Positions 27,713 to 37,646 are shown, numbered from the stretch's first letter. The stretch: DNA of 64,000 bases from Helicobacter sp. (GCF_022511165.1 NZ_JAFLSB010000001.1:9135-73134); one strand, 5' to 3'. Translations and numbers: made by a program. Notes: a model not told the origin generated them from the sequence alone.

Positions 27713-28837
27713 ATGCGTGAGTTAATTACAGGAGGAAATGAGCTTGTCGCGTTAGCCGCGATAGAGGCGGGTTGTCGTTTTTTTGGTGGGTATCCTATCA
27801 CACCCTCAAGTGATATTGCCCACGAAATGAGTGTAGAGCTTCCAAAAATTGGTGGAAAATTTATCCAAATGGAAGATGAGATTAGTGGTATTGCTGTGGC
27901 TTTGGGTGCTTCTATGAGTGGCACAAAGGCAATGACAGCTACTTCAGGTCCGGGTATTTCGCTTAAATCTGAACAAATTGGTTATGGTTTTATGGCAGAG
28001 ATTCCGCTTGTTGTGGTTGATGTAATGCGTGGCGGTCCTTCTACCGGGCTACCTACACGCGTATCACAAGGTGATGTCAATCAAGCTAAATCACCAAGCC
28101 ACGGGGATTTTTGTTCTATCGCTATTGCAGTTGGAAATTTGCAAGAAGCTTATACGCAAACAATTCGCGCCTTTAATCTTGCTGAAAAATATATGACGCC
28201 AGTATTTTTGCTCCTTGATGAAACGATTGGACATATGCACGGCAAAACACTTATTCCAGATTTAAAAGATATTGAGCCTACAATTTATAAAAGAAGAGAA
28301 TTTAAAGGTGATCCTAAAGATTATGAACCCTATGCTGTGCCACAAGATGAGCCAGCTATCTTAAATCCATTCTTTAAGGGCTATAAATATCATATTACCG
28401 GACTTCATCATAGTGGAAGCGGTTTTCCAACCGAAGATGAAAAACTCTCACAAAATCTTATTGATAGACTCTTTAATAAAATAGAATCTCGCGTTGATGA
28501 TATTGTAGAGTATGAGGAATATATGCTTGAAGATGCAGAGATTGCTATTGTTGCCTATGGTTCTGTTTCGCTTTCTGTAAAAGAAGCGATTCATACTTTG
28601 CGTAAGCAAAATATAAAAGTAGGACTTTTCCGCCCTATCACACTTTGGCCTAGCCCTGCAAAGCAGCTTAAGGCTCTTGGTAAAAAATTCTCAAAAATCC
28701 TAATGATTGAGCTTAATAAGGGACAATACAGACAAGAAGTAGAACGCATTATACAAAAAGATGTTGTATTTCTAGGCAAGGCAAATGGTCGCACTATTTC
28801 GCCCACAGAGATTATTACAAAAATCAAGGAGATGTAA
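27713..28837 (+). CDS. oorA: 2-oxoglutarate:acceptor oxidoreductase, alpha subunit
   Basis: 374 residues. The N-terminal pyruvate:ferredoxin-type domain I has GCRFFGGYPITPSSDIAHEM and ATSGPGISLKSEQIGYG; the C-terminal domain II has IAIVAYGSVS. The complex decarboxylates 2-oxoglutarate to succinyl-CoA, the essential TCA step in microaerophilic epsilonproteobacteria. AAGGAGAG precedes the ATG. oorB starts one base after its stop. Confidence 0.96.
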   Translation: MRELITGGNELVALAAIEAGCRFFGGYPITPSSDIAHEMSVELPKIGGKFIQMEDEISGIAVALGASMSGTKAMTATSGPGISLKSEQIGYGFMAEIPLVVVDVMRGGPSTGLPTRVSQGDVNQAKSPSHGDFCSIAIAVGNLQEAYTQTIRAFNLAEKYMTPVFLLLDETIGHMHGKTLIPDLKDIEPTIYKRREFKGDPKDYEPYAVPQDEPAILNPFFKGYKYHITGLHHSGSGFPTEDEKLSQNLIDRLFNKIESRVDDIVEYEEYMLEDAEIAIVAYGSVSLSVKEAIHTLRKQNIKVGLFRPITLWPSPAKQLKALGKKFSKILMIELNKGQYRQEVERIIQKDVVFLGKANGRTISPTEIITKIKEM

Positions 28838-28838
28838 G

Positions 28839-29672
28839 ATGGCTTTTAATTACGAAGAATATTTGCGAATGAATAAAATGCCAACACTTTGGTGTTGGGG
28901 CTGTGGCGATGGTGTAATCTTAAAAAGTGTAATACGCGCCATTGATGGACTTGGTTGGAATATGAATGATGTGTGTATCGTGAGTGGGATTGGCTGTTCA
29001 GGACGATTTAGCTCGTATGTAAATTGTAACACAGTGCATACAACACACGGGCGAACAATGGCGTATGCCACAGGCATTAAACTCGCTAATCCTGATAAAA
29101 AAGTTATCGTTATTTCAGGCGATGGGGATTCAATGGCAATTGGTGGTAACCACACAATCCACGCGTGCAGACGCAATATTGATTTGAATCTTGTAATGAT
29201 TAATAACTTCATTTATGGACTTACAAATTCTCAAACTTCGCCTACTACACCAAAAGACTTTTGGACGGTTACAGCCCAATATGGCAACATCGATCCTAAC
29301 TTTGATCCTTGCGAAGTGGCGAGTGCAGCGGGTGCGACTTTTGTTGCTCGTGAAAGCGTGATTTCACCCAAAAAGCTTGAAAAAGTCCTTATGGAAGGCT
29401 TTACGCACAAAGGCTTTAGCTTCTTTGATGTTCATAGTAACTGCCATATTAATCTTGGACGCAAAAATAAGATGGGCGAAGCAACTTCTATGCTTAAATG
29501 GATAGAATCTCGCCTTGTTTCTAAGAATAAATTTGAGACGCTATCACCCGAAGAGCGTGTGGGTAAATTCCCCACAGGTGTGCTTAAACATCAAACAGAT
29601 AAAATCGAATATACACAAGCTTATGATGGTGTTATCGCTAAAGCCAAAGCTAAAGCAGGGGGTGCAAAATGA
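28839..29672 (+). CDS. oorB: 2-oxoglutarate:acceptor oxidoreductase, beta (TPP-binding) subunit
   Basis: 277 residues from the ATG at 28839, which follows CAAGGAGA and begins MAFNYEEYLRMNKMPTLWC. The TPP motif is GDGDSMAIGGNHTIHA, continuing to NNFIYGLTNSQ, and iron-sulfur cysteines lie in WCWGCGDG and SGIGCSGR. A longer reading from 28785 would overlap oorA and is not supported. Its stop overlaps the oorC start (ATGA). Confidence 0.96.
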   Translation: MAFNYEEYLRMNKMPTLWCWGCGDGVILKSVIRAIDGLGWNMNDVCIVSGIGCSGRFSSYVNCNTVHTTHGRTMAYATGIKLANPDKKVIVISGDGDSMAIGGNHTIHACRRNIDLNLVMINNFIYGLTNSQTSPTTPKDFWTVTAQYGNIDPNFDPCEVASAAGATFVARESVISPKKLEKVLMEGFTHKGFSFFDVHSNCHINLGRKNKMGEATSMLKWIESRLVSKNKFETLSPEERVGKFPTGVLKHQTDKIEYTQAYDGVIAKAKAKAGGAK

Positions 29673-30226
29673 TACATCAACTACGATTTACAGGAGTAGG
29701 TGGGCAGGGTGTGCTTCTTGCAGGTGAAATTCTCGCTGAAGCGCAAATTAGAGACAAAGGCTATGGCGTTCAAGCAGCGACTTATACAAGCCAAGTGCGT
29801 GGAGGACCCACAAAGGTGGATATTCTCCTTAGTGATGAAGAGATTCTCTATCCTTATGCAAATGAGGGCGAGATTGAATTTATGCTCTCTACTGCACAAG
29901 TGAGCTATGATTCTTTTAAAAGTGGCGTTAAAGAAGGAGGCATTATTGTTGTTGAATCAAACCTCGTGCGCCCAAGCGATGAAGATAGAAAGAAATTTAA
30001 AATTTATGAGATTCCTATCATTACGATTGCTAAAGAAGAAGTGGGCAATGTTGTAACTCAATCTGTTGTAGCCCTTGCCATTACGGCTACTTTTACGCAA
30101 TGTGTTGCAAGAGATCTTGTGTTTGAAACAATGATAAAAAAAGTTCCTGCTAAAGTGCAAGAAGAAAACAAAAAAGCTTTTGAGCTAGGTGAGAAATACG
30201 CCAAAATTGCTAAAGAAAAAGCTTAA
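29669..30226 (+). CDS. oorC: 2-oxoglutarate:acceptor oxidoreductase, gamma subunit
   Basis: 185 residues. The fold opens with RFTGVGGQGVLLAGEILAEA and continues with YGVQAATYTSQVRGGPTKVD, the signature of gamma subunits that hold the CoA-binding domain. The start overlaps the oorB stop by four bases, so translation is probably coupled. It is the last gene of the operon; a terminator follows. Confidence 0.96.
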   Translation: MIHQLRFTGVGGQGVLLAGEILAEAQIRDKGYGVQAATYTSQVRGGPTKVDILLSDEEILYPYANEGEIEFMLSTAQVSYDSFKSGVKEGGIIVVESNLVRPSDEDRKKFKIYEIPIITIAKEEVGNVVTQSVVALAITATFTQCVARDLVFETMIKKVPAKVQEENKKAFELGEKYAKIAKEKA

Positions 30227-30262
30227 ATAGCCTCTTTTTCTGTCTTTTTTTTTACAGCCTAA

Positions 30263-30290
30263 AAGAATTGCCTCTTTTAAGGCAATTCTT
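30263..30290 (+). terminator. Terminator hairpin after oorDABC
   Basis: AAGAATTGCC (30263-30272) pairs perfectly with GGCAATTCTT (30281-30290) across an 8-base loop, followed by ACTTTTAT. A T9 run also lies just upstream (about 30245-30253). It ends the oor operon before the clpS promoter. Confidence 0.75.
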
Positions 30291-30362
30291 ACTTTTATAC
30301 TTCCTCTTGTGTTATGTTTTTATGCTAAAATTGTAGTTCTATATCTTTATTAAAGGATTCTT

Positions 30363-30665
30363 GTGGCGCATACAGCATCTGAAACGCATATTGAAAATTT
30401 ACTTGAAGAGCCTAAACTCTATCGTGTATTGCTTCTTAATGATGATTATACAGCTATGGATTTTGTAACGCAGATTCTTATAGAAGTGTTTGATAAAACT
30501 TCTGATGAAGCAACTGCCATTATGCTTAAGATTCACAACGAAGGCAAGGGAGTGTGTGGTATTTATACCTATGATATTGCCGAGCTTAAAAGTCAGATTG
30601 TAAGCCAAAAAGCGAAGCAGCAAGTTTATCCATTGCGAGTTATTATAGAAGAAATGCCTTCTTAG
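30363..30665 (+). CDS. clpS: ClpS-type adaptor protein
   Basis: 100 residues with a GTG start, preceded by AAAGGA. The ClpS core is clear: YRVLLLNDDYTAMDFVTQIL, HNEGKGVCGIYTYDIAE. ClpS binds the ClpA N-domain and directs N-degron substrates to ClpAP. clpA starts 8 bp downstream. A candidate -10 (TAAAAT) lies about 35 bp upstream of the start. Confidence 0.95.
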   Translation: MAHTASETHIENLLEEPKLYRVLLLNDDYTAMDFVTQILIEVFDKTSDEATAIMLKIHNEGKGVCGIYTYDIAELKSQIVSQKAKQQVYPLRVIIEEMPS

Positions 30666-30673
30666 GAGCAAAA

Positions 30674-32932
30674 ATGATAGGACAAAATCTCACGCTTATT
30701 TTTAATGATTCAATTGATATTGCGCGGGAAATGCGCCATAATATCCTCACAACAGAACATCTTTTTCTTGCCACACTCAACAATACTCAAGGAAAATCTA
30801 TCTTAGCAAGATGTGGGGGTAATATCCAAGAGATGCGCCGCCAAACAAACCTTTATCTACAAAAGTATGTGCCATTTTCGCACGAGCTTACAAAAAATCC
30901 CATACAAACTCCCGCCCTTGATAGAATCATAGAAACAATGGTAAAACACGCCCAAAATAGCAATCGTCAAAGTGTCGATGTGGGCGATTTACTTGCTTCG
31001 ATTATGGAAGAAACTCAAAGCTTTAGCACACAGATTCTCAAATCTCAAGGCATTGATAGGCTAAGTGTGCTTGAAGTCATCACACAGCAAGAGCAAGATT
31101 ACCAAGAGCAGCCAGATATGAAAGAATCAATAGAGAGCTATCTTGCTAAATACACAAAAAATCTTTCTACTTTTGCAAAAGAGGGCAAAATAGATCCTGT
31201 GATAGGGCGCAATGAGGAGATTTGGCGTGTGAGTGAGATTCTCTGTCGGCGCAAAAAAAATAATCCTATACTTGTGGGCGAGCCGGGTGTGGGTAAAACT
31301 GCCATAGCTGAAGGTTTAGCCCTTGAAATTTATCATAAAAGATTGCCAAAAGCACTTCATAACGCACAAGTTTTTGCGCTTGATGTAGGAGCTATGATTT
31401 CAGGAAGTAAGTATCGAGGTGATTTTGAAAAACGTCTTAAAGGTGTGTTAAAAGAAATTGCACAAGTCCCTCATAGTGTGCTTTTTATCGATGAGATTCA
31501 CACGATTGTGGGTGCGGGGGCAACTTCAGGCTCAAATCTTGATGCCTCAAATCTCCTTAAACCCGCTCTTGCAAATGGCACATTGCGTTGTATTGGTGCG
31601 ACAACATTTAGTGAGTTTAAAACACATTTTGATAAAGACAAAGCTCTCTCACGTCGCTTTAGCAAAATCGAGGTAAAAGAGCCAAGTTTGGAAGATTGCT
31701 ACAAAATCATAGAGGGTTTAGCCCCGATTTATGAGGCATATCATCATATCAAATACACTAAAAGTGCGCTCAAGGCTTGTGTTGATTTATCTGCACGATA
31801 CATAAGCGATAAATTTCTCCCCGATAAAGCTATTGATTTGCTTGATGAGGTGGGTGCAAATAGCAAGATCTATCGCACAGATAAACACAGCACACCTACA
31901 ATTACCATTAGGGATATAGAAAGCATTTTAAGCAAAAGTGTGCATATTCCCAAAAGTTCTATTAGCACAGATGAGAGTAAAGCGCTTTTACATTTATCAA
32001 GCAAACTCAAAGAGCGCATATTCTCACAAGATAAGGCTATTGATGAACTAAGCAATGTGATAAAAACAAACAAAGCAGGCTTAGGCGAAAGTAATAAACC
32101 TATTGGAAGCTTTGTTTTTGCAGGACCAAGTGGTGTGGGCAAAACAGAGCTTGCTAAAGAATTAGCAAAGATTCTAGGCATAGGCTTTGTAAAATTTGAT
32201 ATGAGCGAATATATGGAGGCACATTCTGTTTCTCGCCTCATTGGCGCACCTGCTGGATATGTAGGCTTTGAGCAAGGGGGGTTGCTTGTTGATGCTGTGA
32301 GGAAAAATCCTCATTGCGTGCTTTTGCTTGATGAGATTGAAAAAGCACACGCTGATATTTATAATATTTTATTGCAGATTCTAGATTCTGCAAGCTTGAC
32401 AGATAATGCCAATAATAAAGCAGACTTTAAAAATGTGATTGTAATTATGACAAGTAATGCCGGAAGCAAGGAGGCAAATACTTTAGGCTTTAGAGCAGAT
32501 ATGCAGAGCAAAAATGAAAATGCGATTAAATTACTCTTCTCACCCGAGTTGCGTAGCCGTATTGATAGCGTGATTCATTTTAATCCTTTGGGCTTAAAAG
32601 AATATATGCTCATTGCGCAAAAATATATCAACGACCTTGCCTCCACGCTTGTTGCGCGGCGCATTAATCTAAGTATAGATTCAAAAGCTCTGCGCTATCT
32701 TGCCTCACAAAGTATGGATAAGGCTCTTGGTGCGCGTGAGATGAAAAAAATCATCGATAGCCAAATTAAACTTCCATTAAGTGATGAGATTCTCTTTGGG
32801 GCGCTCAAAAAAGGAGGCGAGGTAAAAATTACCCTCAAAACCTCAAAAGGTGCGCCATCACACATTAATCTTGTGTGCAACGCATTGCATAAAAAATCTA
32901 AAACAAAAAAAGATGTTGCCCCAGCTCTTTAA
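30674..32932 (+). CDS. clpA: ATP-dependent protease ATPase subunit ClpA
   Basis: 752 residues. It has a Clp N-domain, a first AAA module with Walker [10 protein letters not shown] near residue 204 and Walker [13 protein letters not shown], and a second AAA module with [14 protein letters not shown] and [11 protein letters not shown], then the ClpB D2-small domain. It lacks the long middle coiled coil of ClpB, so it is ClpA. It unfolds substrates for ClpP; clpP is not in the window. It forms an operon with clpS, and its last 20 bp overlap the next gene. Confidence 0.96.
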   Translation: MIGQNLTLIFNDSIDIAREMRHNILTTEHLFLATLNNTQGKSILARCGGNIQEMRRQTNLYLQKYVPFSHELTKNPIQTPALDRIIETMVKHAQNSNRQSVDVGDLLASIMEETQSFSTQILKSQGIDRLSVLEVITQQEQDYQEQPDMKESIESYLAKYTKNLSTFAKEGKIDPVIGRNEEIWRVSEILCRRKKNNPILVGEPGVGKTAIAEGLALEIYHKRLPKALHNAQVFALDVGAMISGSKYRGDFEKRLKGVLKEIAQVPHSVLFIDEIHTIVGAGATSGSNLDASNLLKPALANGTLRCIGATTFSEFKTHFDKDKALSRRFSKIEVKEPSLEDCYKIIEGLAPIYEAYHHIKYTKSALKACVDLSARYISDKFLPDKAIDLLDEVGANSKIYRTDKHSTPTITIRDIESILSKSVHIPKSSISTDESKALLHLSSKLKERIFSQDKAIDELSNVIKTNKAGLGESNKPIGSFVFAGPSGVGKTELAKELAKILGIGFVKFDMSEYMEAHSVSRLIGAPAGYVGFEQGGLLVDAVRKNPHCVLLLDEIEKAHADIYNILLQILDSASLTDNANNKADFKNVIVIMTSNAGSKEANTLGFRADMQSKNENAIKLLFSPELRSRIDSVIHFNPLGLKEYMLIAQKYINDLASTLVARRINLSIDSKALRYLASQSMDKALGAREMKKIIDSQIKLPLSDEILFGALKKGGEVKITLKTSKGAPSHINLVCNALHKKSKTKKDVAPAL

Positions 32933-33677
32933 TTTCTCGTGGGAAGAGGTTCTTGCGTGTGTGTATCGCCCTGCATTTGAGAGTTTTAGTGGATATTTTA
33001 AGCCCATTTGCGATTTTCATAGAGAGATAAAACTCATTGGTTTAGATAAAGAAATGGCTTCCCTCAAGCACAATACCCAAGCTTTTTTGCAAGGAGAAAA
33101 AGCATCTAATGTCTTGCTTTGGGGGGCAAGGGGCTGTGGCAAAAGCTCACTTATGCAGCTTAGTTTAAGCTCTTTTTTGCACCCTCGCTCGCCTTTACGC
33201 ATTATTGAACTAAGTAGAGAATCTTTAGGGCTTATGCCTATGGTGCAAGATTGTGTGCGGGACTTAGCTTATAAATTTATTATTGTCTGTGATGATTTGT
33301 ATTTTGAGGCAAATAATCAAAACTACAAATCCCTCAAAAGCACCCTTGAAGGCTCTTTTGAAAACAAAGCTCAAAATGTGCTTTTTTATACTACCTCAAA
33401 TCATCGCCACCTCATAAATGAATCCTACCCCCAAGATACACTTCATCTCAATGATGCCCAAGATGAAATCCTCTCTTTAAGTGATCGGTTTGGGCTAAGC
33501 ATAGGATTTTATACTTTGAGTCGTGTGCAGTATTTGGAGCTTGTTGAGCATTTTCTTCAATCCCCACTTGATGAAAACCTAAAATTAAAAGCATTGCAAT
33601 TTAGCACACTCAAAGGCTCACATTCTCCTCGCATAGCACAAGAATTTTGCACCCTTTATCATAATGGGATTTTCTAA
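32913..33677 (+). CDS. DUF815-family AAA ATPase
   Basis: 254 residues from the ATG at 32913. Walker A is LLWGARGCGKSSLMQLSL near residue 70 and Walker B is FIIVCDDLYFE; the segment SLKSTLEGSFENKAQNVLFY and the TTSNHRHL motif are typical of DUF815 ATPases, whose function is unknown. The start overlaps the clpA end by 20 bp, so co-expression with clpSA is likely. It overlaps the convergent secreted-protein gene by 4 bp. Confidence 0.8.
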   Translation: MLPQLFNFSWEEVLACVYRPAFESFSGYFKPICDFHREIKLIGLDKEMASLKHNTQAFLQGEKASNVLLWGARGCGKSSLMQLSLSSFLHPRSPLRIIELSRESLGLMPMVQDCVRDLAYKFIIVCDDLYFEANNQNYKSLKSTLEGSFENKAQNVLFYTTSNHRHLINESYPQDTLHLNDAQDEILSLSDRFGLSIGFYTLSRVQYLELVEHFLQSPLDENLKLKALQFSTLKGSHSPRIAQEFCTLYHNGIF

Positions 33678-34849
33678 AAATCCCTTACTTTAGGGGTTTG
33701 GAGGAGGGCTTTAGGTGGCGTGGGAGATTTACCGATGAGATAGTCATATACCCCCGCTTTAAGATAGGGCTTAAGCTCCTCAATAGGTATAACGGCTCGG
33801 TTGTCAACGCTACAATCCACTGCTATTCTCTCTCCTGTTTCTTCATCAAAGGTAGCAGGACATATCCCATCCCTATAATAAGAATAATAATAGAATAATC
33901 CACTATACTCAAAATCTCTTATAGAATCATTTTCACCCGTTATGTATTTACGAGCAAGGGATTTGGGAAGCTTATCAACTCCTCCGGTATTTAATAATTT
34001 TTTTGTTTTAATATCAAATAATACTCCTTCACTTATGCTCTCGCCCATACTTCCAGAACCATACAAATTAGAAAACGATATATATGTGTCATTAATAAAT
34101 AAAAGAACAGGACTATCCCGATATTGACTATACTCATCAATTTCCTTCTTCTCTCTTGCCTCTTGAAGTGATTGAGCCTTAGTAGCAGTAAAACCATCAT
34201 CACTGGACAGAATCATTATCTGCAAATCTGGGAAATATAAAAAATCATTATACCTCGAATAACTGCCCTCGACATAATCTCTCACATAAGAGCATACCTT
34301 TGTAGCAGGACATTGCGGGGCAAAAGTAGCAAGCTTTTGTTTTTTTATACCAACTTGAAGCTCTAGGTTTTGATTTAAATTTAAATCTATATCTATATCC
34401 ATATCCATAGTACTAGAATATGGAAAATTAAAACCAATCTTTGCTTTTTTATTCTTTGTTATTTTAAAGGGAATCATTGGCTCATTAGGCAGGGCAATCA
34501 CACCGTGCGTAATGTTTTTCTTATATATCTGCACAAAAAAGCTCACTTCCCTCTCGCCAATCTTACCACTATATTTGCGTAAAAGCACCTCGCCCCTATC
34601 TATCTTATAAGCTTCAACAGGATTGCGTTCTTGTCTTGAGGCAATCATATCTACTAAAGCTGCGTCTGAATTTGCCTTTTCTAGCCTCTTTATCTCCTCA
34701 ATATACTTCTCTGCAGCCTTAGGCATTTGTGCCTTTATCGCTTGTAATTGTGTGAAAAATAGCTCCTCTGTGGCAGTCGCAGCTATCACAAACTGAAAGC
34801 TTAGAGCCAAAAGCCCATATATTATGCAGATTTTCTTGCAAAGTTTCAT
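33674..34849 (-). CDS. Secreted protein of unknown function with a homopolymer-containing promoter
   Basis: 391 residues from the ATG at 34849, after AAAAGGAG. A signal peptide (residues 1-23, CIIYGLLALSFQFVIAA) predicts export. The mature part begins with a charged helix (about 30-70) and then beta-rich sequence. A short D/I/N low-complexity patch (MDMDIDIDLN) lies near residue 148. A four-cysteine set (QCPATKVC, and later ICPATF and VDC) suggests periplasmic disulfides. I do not recognise the family. An A14 run lies just upstream of the probable -10, so expression may vary with tract length. Confidence 0.65.
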   Translation of the reverse strand: MKLCKKICIIYGLLALSFQFVIAATATEELFFTQLQAIKAQMPKAAEKYIEEIKRLEKANSDAALVDMIASRQERNPVEAYKIDRGEVLLRKYSGKIGEREVSFFVQIYKKNITHGVIALPNEPMIPFKITKNKKAKIGFNFPYSSTMDMDIDIDLNLNQNLELQVGIKKQKLATFAPQCPATKVCSYVRDYVEGSYSRYNDFLYFPDLQIMILSSDDGFTATKAQSLQEAREKKEIDEYSQYRDSPVLLFINDTYISFSNLYGSGSMGESISEGVLFDIKTKKLLNTGGVDKLPKSLARKYITGENDSIRDFEYSGLFYYYSYYRDGICPATFDEETGERIAVDCSVDNRAVIPIEELKPYLKAGVYDYLIGKSPTPPKALLQTPKVRDF

Positions 34850-34905
34850 TTTTACTCCTTTTAAACATAGCATAAGCCATTGCTTGAAATGTATCTAGGT
34901 TGGGT

Positions 34906-34927
34906 ATTATGCGTTTTTTTTTTTTTT
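34906..34927 (-). promoter_or_regulatory. Promoter with A14/T14 spacer, possible phase-variable expression
   Basis: On the minus strand a run of 14 A (34914-34927) ends three bases before CATAAT (34906-34911), a good -10 for the gene starting at 34849. Changes in tract length would alter the -35/-10 spacing or local DNA bend, as described for T-tract promoters of H. pylori adhesin genes. Confidence 0.55.
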
Positions 34928-35086
34928 GTTTTTGCTTAAAAGATAAAAAAGGGGGCATTTTGGGTTTGTTTTGATAAAGGCTTTGATAAAGGCATTTAAA
35001 ATATATTTTTTGAAAAAGCCTTATATATGAGCTTTTTACAAAAAGTGCGAATAACTTTTGTGTGGCAGGATACACACTAGATTTGG

Positions 35087-35092
35087 TATAAT
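35087..35092 (+). promoter_or_regulatory. -10 element TATAAT upstream of the DUF305 gene
   Basis: TATAAT lies 18 bp before the ATG at 35111, preceded by TTTGG. AAAGGAG serves as the ribosome site. The leader would be about 12 bases. Confidence 0.6.
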
Positions 35093-35110
35093 ACAACAAA
35101 AGGAGATTCT

Positions 35111-35737
35111 ATGCGTGTGATGTCTTGCTTACTTGCCTCTGCTATGTTTTTAGGTGCGCTTATAGCAGATGATGCTGCTTCATTGCAGGAAAACACACTC
35201 CCTCTCACGCCCTCCCAGCAAATGCTTGAGCTTTTCATTGAGCCTCTAGGTGAGAGCCTTGAAAATAAAGATAACCTTGATTTAAACTACCTCCGCACCC
35301 TCATTGCCTATCATCAGGGCATTATCAATGCCGCGCAATTCCTCCTCAAACATTCTCAACATCAAAGAGTGCGCGCCCTAGCCAACACCACAATCAAAGC
35401 ACAAACAGCGGAGATTCTGTATTTTCAATCCCTCTTGCCTAGCCTTATGGAGCAAAAAAAGCTCTATAGTCCCAAAGAAGTAACACTTTTTAATAACCAC
35501 CTCAAAGCCTCAAGCAAAGAGATAAAAGAAAGCATTAATGAACTCGAGCTTGATAAAAATATCAATCGCAATTTTCTCCTTGCGCTTGTCTTTCATCACC
35601 AAATCGCCCTTTCCTTCTCACAAGAGATTTTGCAATATACGCAACTTGAGGAGATTAGGACAATCGCCCAAGATATACTCCAACTCTATGAGCAAGACCT
35701 TGAATCTTTCCACACCCTCTTTACAGCCCTCCGCTAA
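35111..35737 (+). CDS. Secreted protein with two DUF305-like helical repeats
   Basis: 208 residues. An N-terminal signal peptide (residues 1-19, ending LGALIAD) is followed by two related units: LRTLIAYHQGIINAAQFLL and LLALVFHHQIALSFSQEIL. Both carry the histidine pattern (YHQ and HHQ followed by A/S positions) of DUF305, a ferritin-like four-helix family often linked to copper or periplasmic stress. The product is predicted periplasmic. The downstream CvfB-like frame overlaps its 3' end. The role is unknown. Confidence 0.65.
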   Translation: MRVMSCLLASAMFLGALIADDAASLQENTLPLTPSQQMLELFIEPLGESLENKDNLDLNYLRTLIAYHQGIINAAQFLLKHSQHQRVRALANTTIKAQTAEILYFQSLLPSLMEQKKLYSPKEVTLFNNHLKASSKEIKESINELELDKNINRNFLLALVFHHQIALSFSQEILQYTQLEEIRTIAQDILQLYEQDLESFHTLFTALR

Positions 35738-36863
35738 GCGCAATAAACGCGCCCACCAAGCAGATATAATAGCAAAAAATAGAGACAATAAAAGCAATGC
35801 TAATGCCCCAAAAAGCGTGCCAAAACCCATATCAAAACCTACGCAAAAACTCACATCGCAATCTATGCAAAAGCCCACACAAGAGACAGATGAGATTCTT
35901 ATAGGGAGGGTGCAGCATCTCTACATCTCACGCTTTACCAAGCAGGGCGCATATCTTATCGCCTCCCCGATACAGATTCAAGAATCAAAGCGCGATACGC
36001 CTTTACACACACAAGCTCACAAACTCACATCATCGCGCACGCAAGATTCTATGGCTCTTTTTGGGCAAGATACTTTAAAGGCTAAAATACACGATGAGAG
36101 GGCGCATTTGCCTTTACTTGAAGTGCTTTTGCCCAATAAATTTCTCCCTCCACAACATCATATAAATGATAAACTTGAAGTATTCGTCTATACAGATTCT
36201 AAAGATAGACCTATCGCTACTACACAGCGTCCAAAGGCGCAATATAATGATATAGCAATCCTTGAAGTCATAGGACATAACGCCTTTGGTTGCTTTTTGA
36301 ATCTAGGTATTGATAAAGATTTATTTATGCCCTGCAAGAATCCAACGCGCTTTATTTTGAATCAAAAAGTTGCAGTCATTATCACACTTGATAAGCAATC
36401 GCGCCTTATTGCCAAAACCGATATTCAATCTTTTCTCCACAAGGCTCCAGCTTTTGCACCCCACAGCAAAGTAAATGCTTTTGTTTTTGAGCGCACACCT
36501 CTTGGCTTTGGCTGTGCTGTGCAAGGGGAAAAAGATACAAAAAAATATTATGGCTTACTTTTTCATAATGCTATCCCACAAGGAGAGTGCGTGAATCTTG
36601 GCACTTATATTAATGCCTACACACAAGGCTATCGACCTGATTCTAAACTTAATCTCACACTTTTTGCTCCCCATAATGATGCACAAAAATCACTCCTTTT
36701 AGATTCTATGCCCCTAGATTTAAACTTCTCTGCCTCGCCAGAAACTATTTTTGAAAGATTTCATATAAGCAAGAAACTCTTTAAAAGGCTTATAAATGAG
36801 CTTGTGCGCGAAGGAGAAATTACATTTGATAAACAAAGTGCTATGTTTAAACGCATCAAGTAA
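35688..36863 (+). CDS. CvfB-like S1 RNA-binding protein
   Basis: 391 residues from the ATG at 35688; the start is uncertain and 35865 is the alternative. The first 60 residues are basic and low-complexity (KPISKPTQKL). The conserved core begins at GRVQHLYISRFTKQGAYL, then PLLEVLLPNKFLPP, an S1-like domain (NDIAILEVIGHNAFGCFLNLG) and a C-terminal winged helix (ETIFERFHISKKLFKRLINELV). This is the CvfB/YitL order of S1 domains plus a winged helix, predicted to bind RNA. It overlaps the DUF305 gene by 50 bp in another frame. No clear ribosome site. Confidence 0.75.
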   Translation: MSKTLNLSTPSLQPSAKRNKRAHQADIIAKNRDNKSNANAPKSVPKPISKPTQKLTSQSMQKPTQETDEILIGRVQHLYISRFTKQGAYLIASPIQIQESKRDTPLHTQAHKLTSSRTQDSMALFGQDTLKAKIHDERAHLPLLEVLLPNKFLPPQHHINDKLEVFVYTDSKDRPIATTQRPKAQYNDIAILEVIGHNAFGCFLNLGIDKDLFMPCKNPTRFILNQKVAVIITLDKQSRLIAKTDIQSFLHKAPAFAPHSKVNAFVFERTPLGFGCAVQGEKDTKKYYGLLFHNAIPQGECVNLGTYINAYTQGYRPDSKLNLTLFAPHNDAQKSLLLDSMPLDLNFSASPETIFERFHISKKLFKRLINELVREGEITFDKQSAMFKRIK

Positions 36864-36890
36864 TATTTCTTTATTATATTTAAAGGAGCA

Positions 36891-37646
36891 ATGATGACAG
36901 CACTTATTACAGGCGCATCTTCAGGCATAGGTAAGGCTATTGCAAGAACATTTGTGCAGCATTCTCATAGGGTAATTATACTCGCGCGAAGAAAAAATGA
37001 ACTTCAAGTCTTGCAAGAGAGCTTAGGAGAGCTCTGCCAAAGTATCGTATGTGATGTCAGTGATACAACATATATAGAATCCGCGCTCAAAAGCCTACCC
37101 ACAGCATTTCAAAATATTGATGTGCTTGTGAATAACGCAGGAAAAGCACTAGGCTTAGAAAGTGCAGATAAAGCAAATGTGCGTGATTGGGAAGAAATGA
37201 TAGAAGTCAATATCCTAGCTCTTATTAAACTCACGCGCCTACTTTTGCCCGCAATGGTAGCGCAAGGCTATGGGCATATTATTAATATTGGCTCTATCGC
37301 AGGGAGCTATCCCTATCCGGGCGGCAATGTATATGGCGCAAGTAAAGCATTTGTGAGGCAATTTAGTCTTAATTTAAGAGCAGATTTATATGATAAAAAT
37401 ATTCGTGTAACTGACATTGAGCCGGGCTTATGTGGTGGAAGTGAGTTTTCACTTGTAAGATTTAAAGGCGATGCACAAAAAGCCCAAAATGTCTATAAAA
37501 ACACAAAGCCTCTAATGCCAGAAGATATAGCCCAAAGTGTGCTGTGGGTGGCAAGTTTGCCTCAACACATTAATATCAATACGCTTGAGATAATGCCAAC
37601 TATCCAAGCCCCAGCCGCACTTAATGTTTATAAAGACACAAAATAA
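36891..37646 (+). CDS. YdfG-like short-chain dehydrogenase/reductase
   Basis: 251 residues of the classical SDR family. The cofactor motif TGASSGIGKAIA is near residue 7, NNAG at about 81, the catalytic serine in GSIAGSYPY and the Y-x3-K in YGASKAF. The C-terminal block TDIEPGLCGGSEFSLVRF is typical of YdfG, an NADP-dependent 3-hydroxy acid dehydrogenase. Two adjacent ATGs are possible starts; the second (36894) has better spacing from GGAG. Substrate not fixed. Confidence 0.88.
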   Translation: MMTALITGASSGIGKAIARTFVQHSHRVIILARRKNELQVLQESLGELCQSIVCDVSDTTYIESALKSLPTAFQNIDVLVNNAGKALGLESADKANVRDWEEMIEVNILALIKLTRLLLPAMVAQGYGHIINIGSIAGSYPYPGGNVYGASKAFVRQFSLNLRADLYDKNIRVTDIEPGLCGGSEFSLVRFKGDAQKAQNVYKNTKPLMPEDIAQSVLWVASLPQHININTLEIMPTIQAPAALNVYKDTK

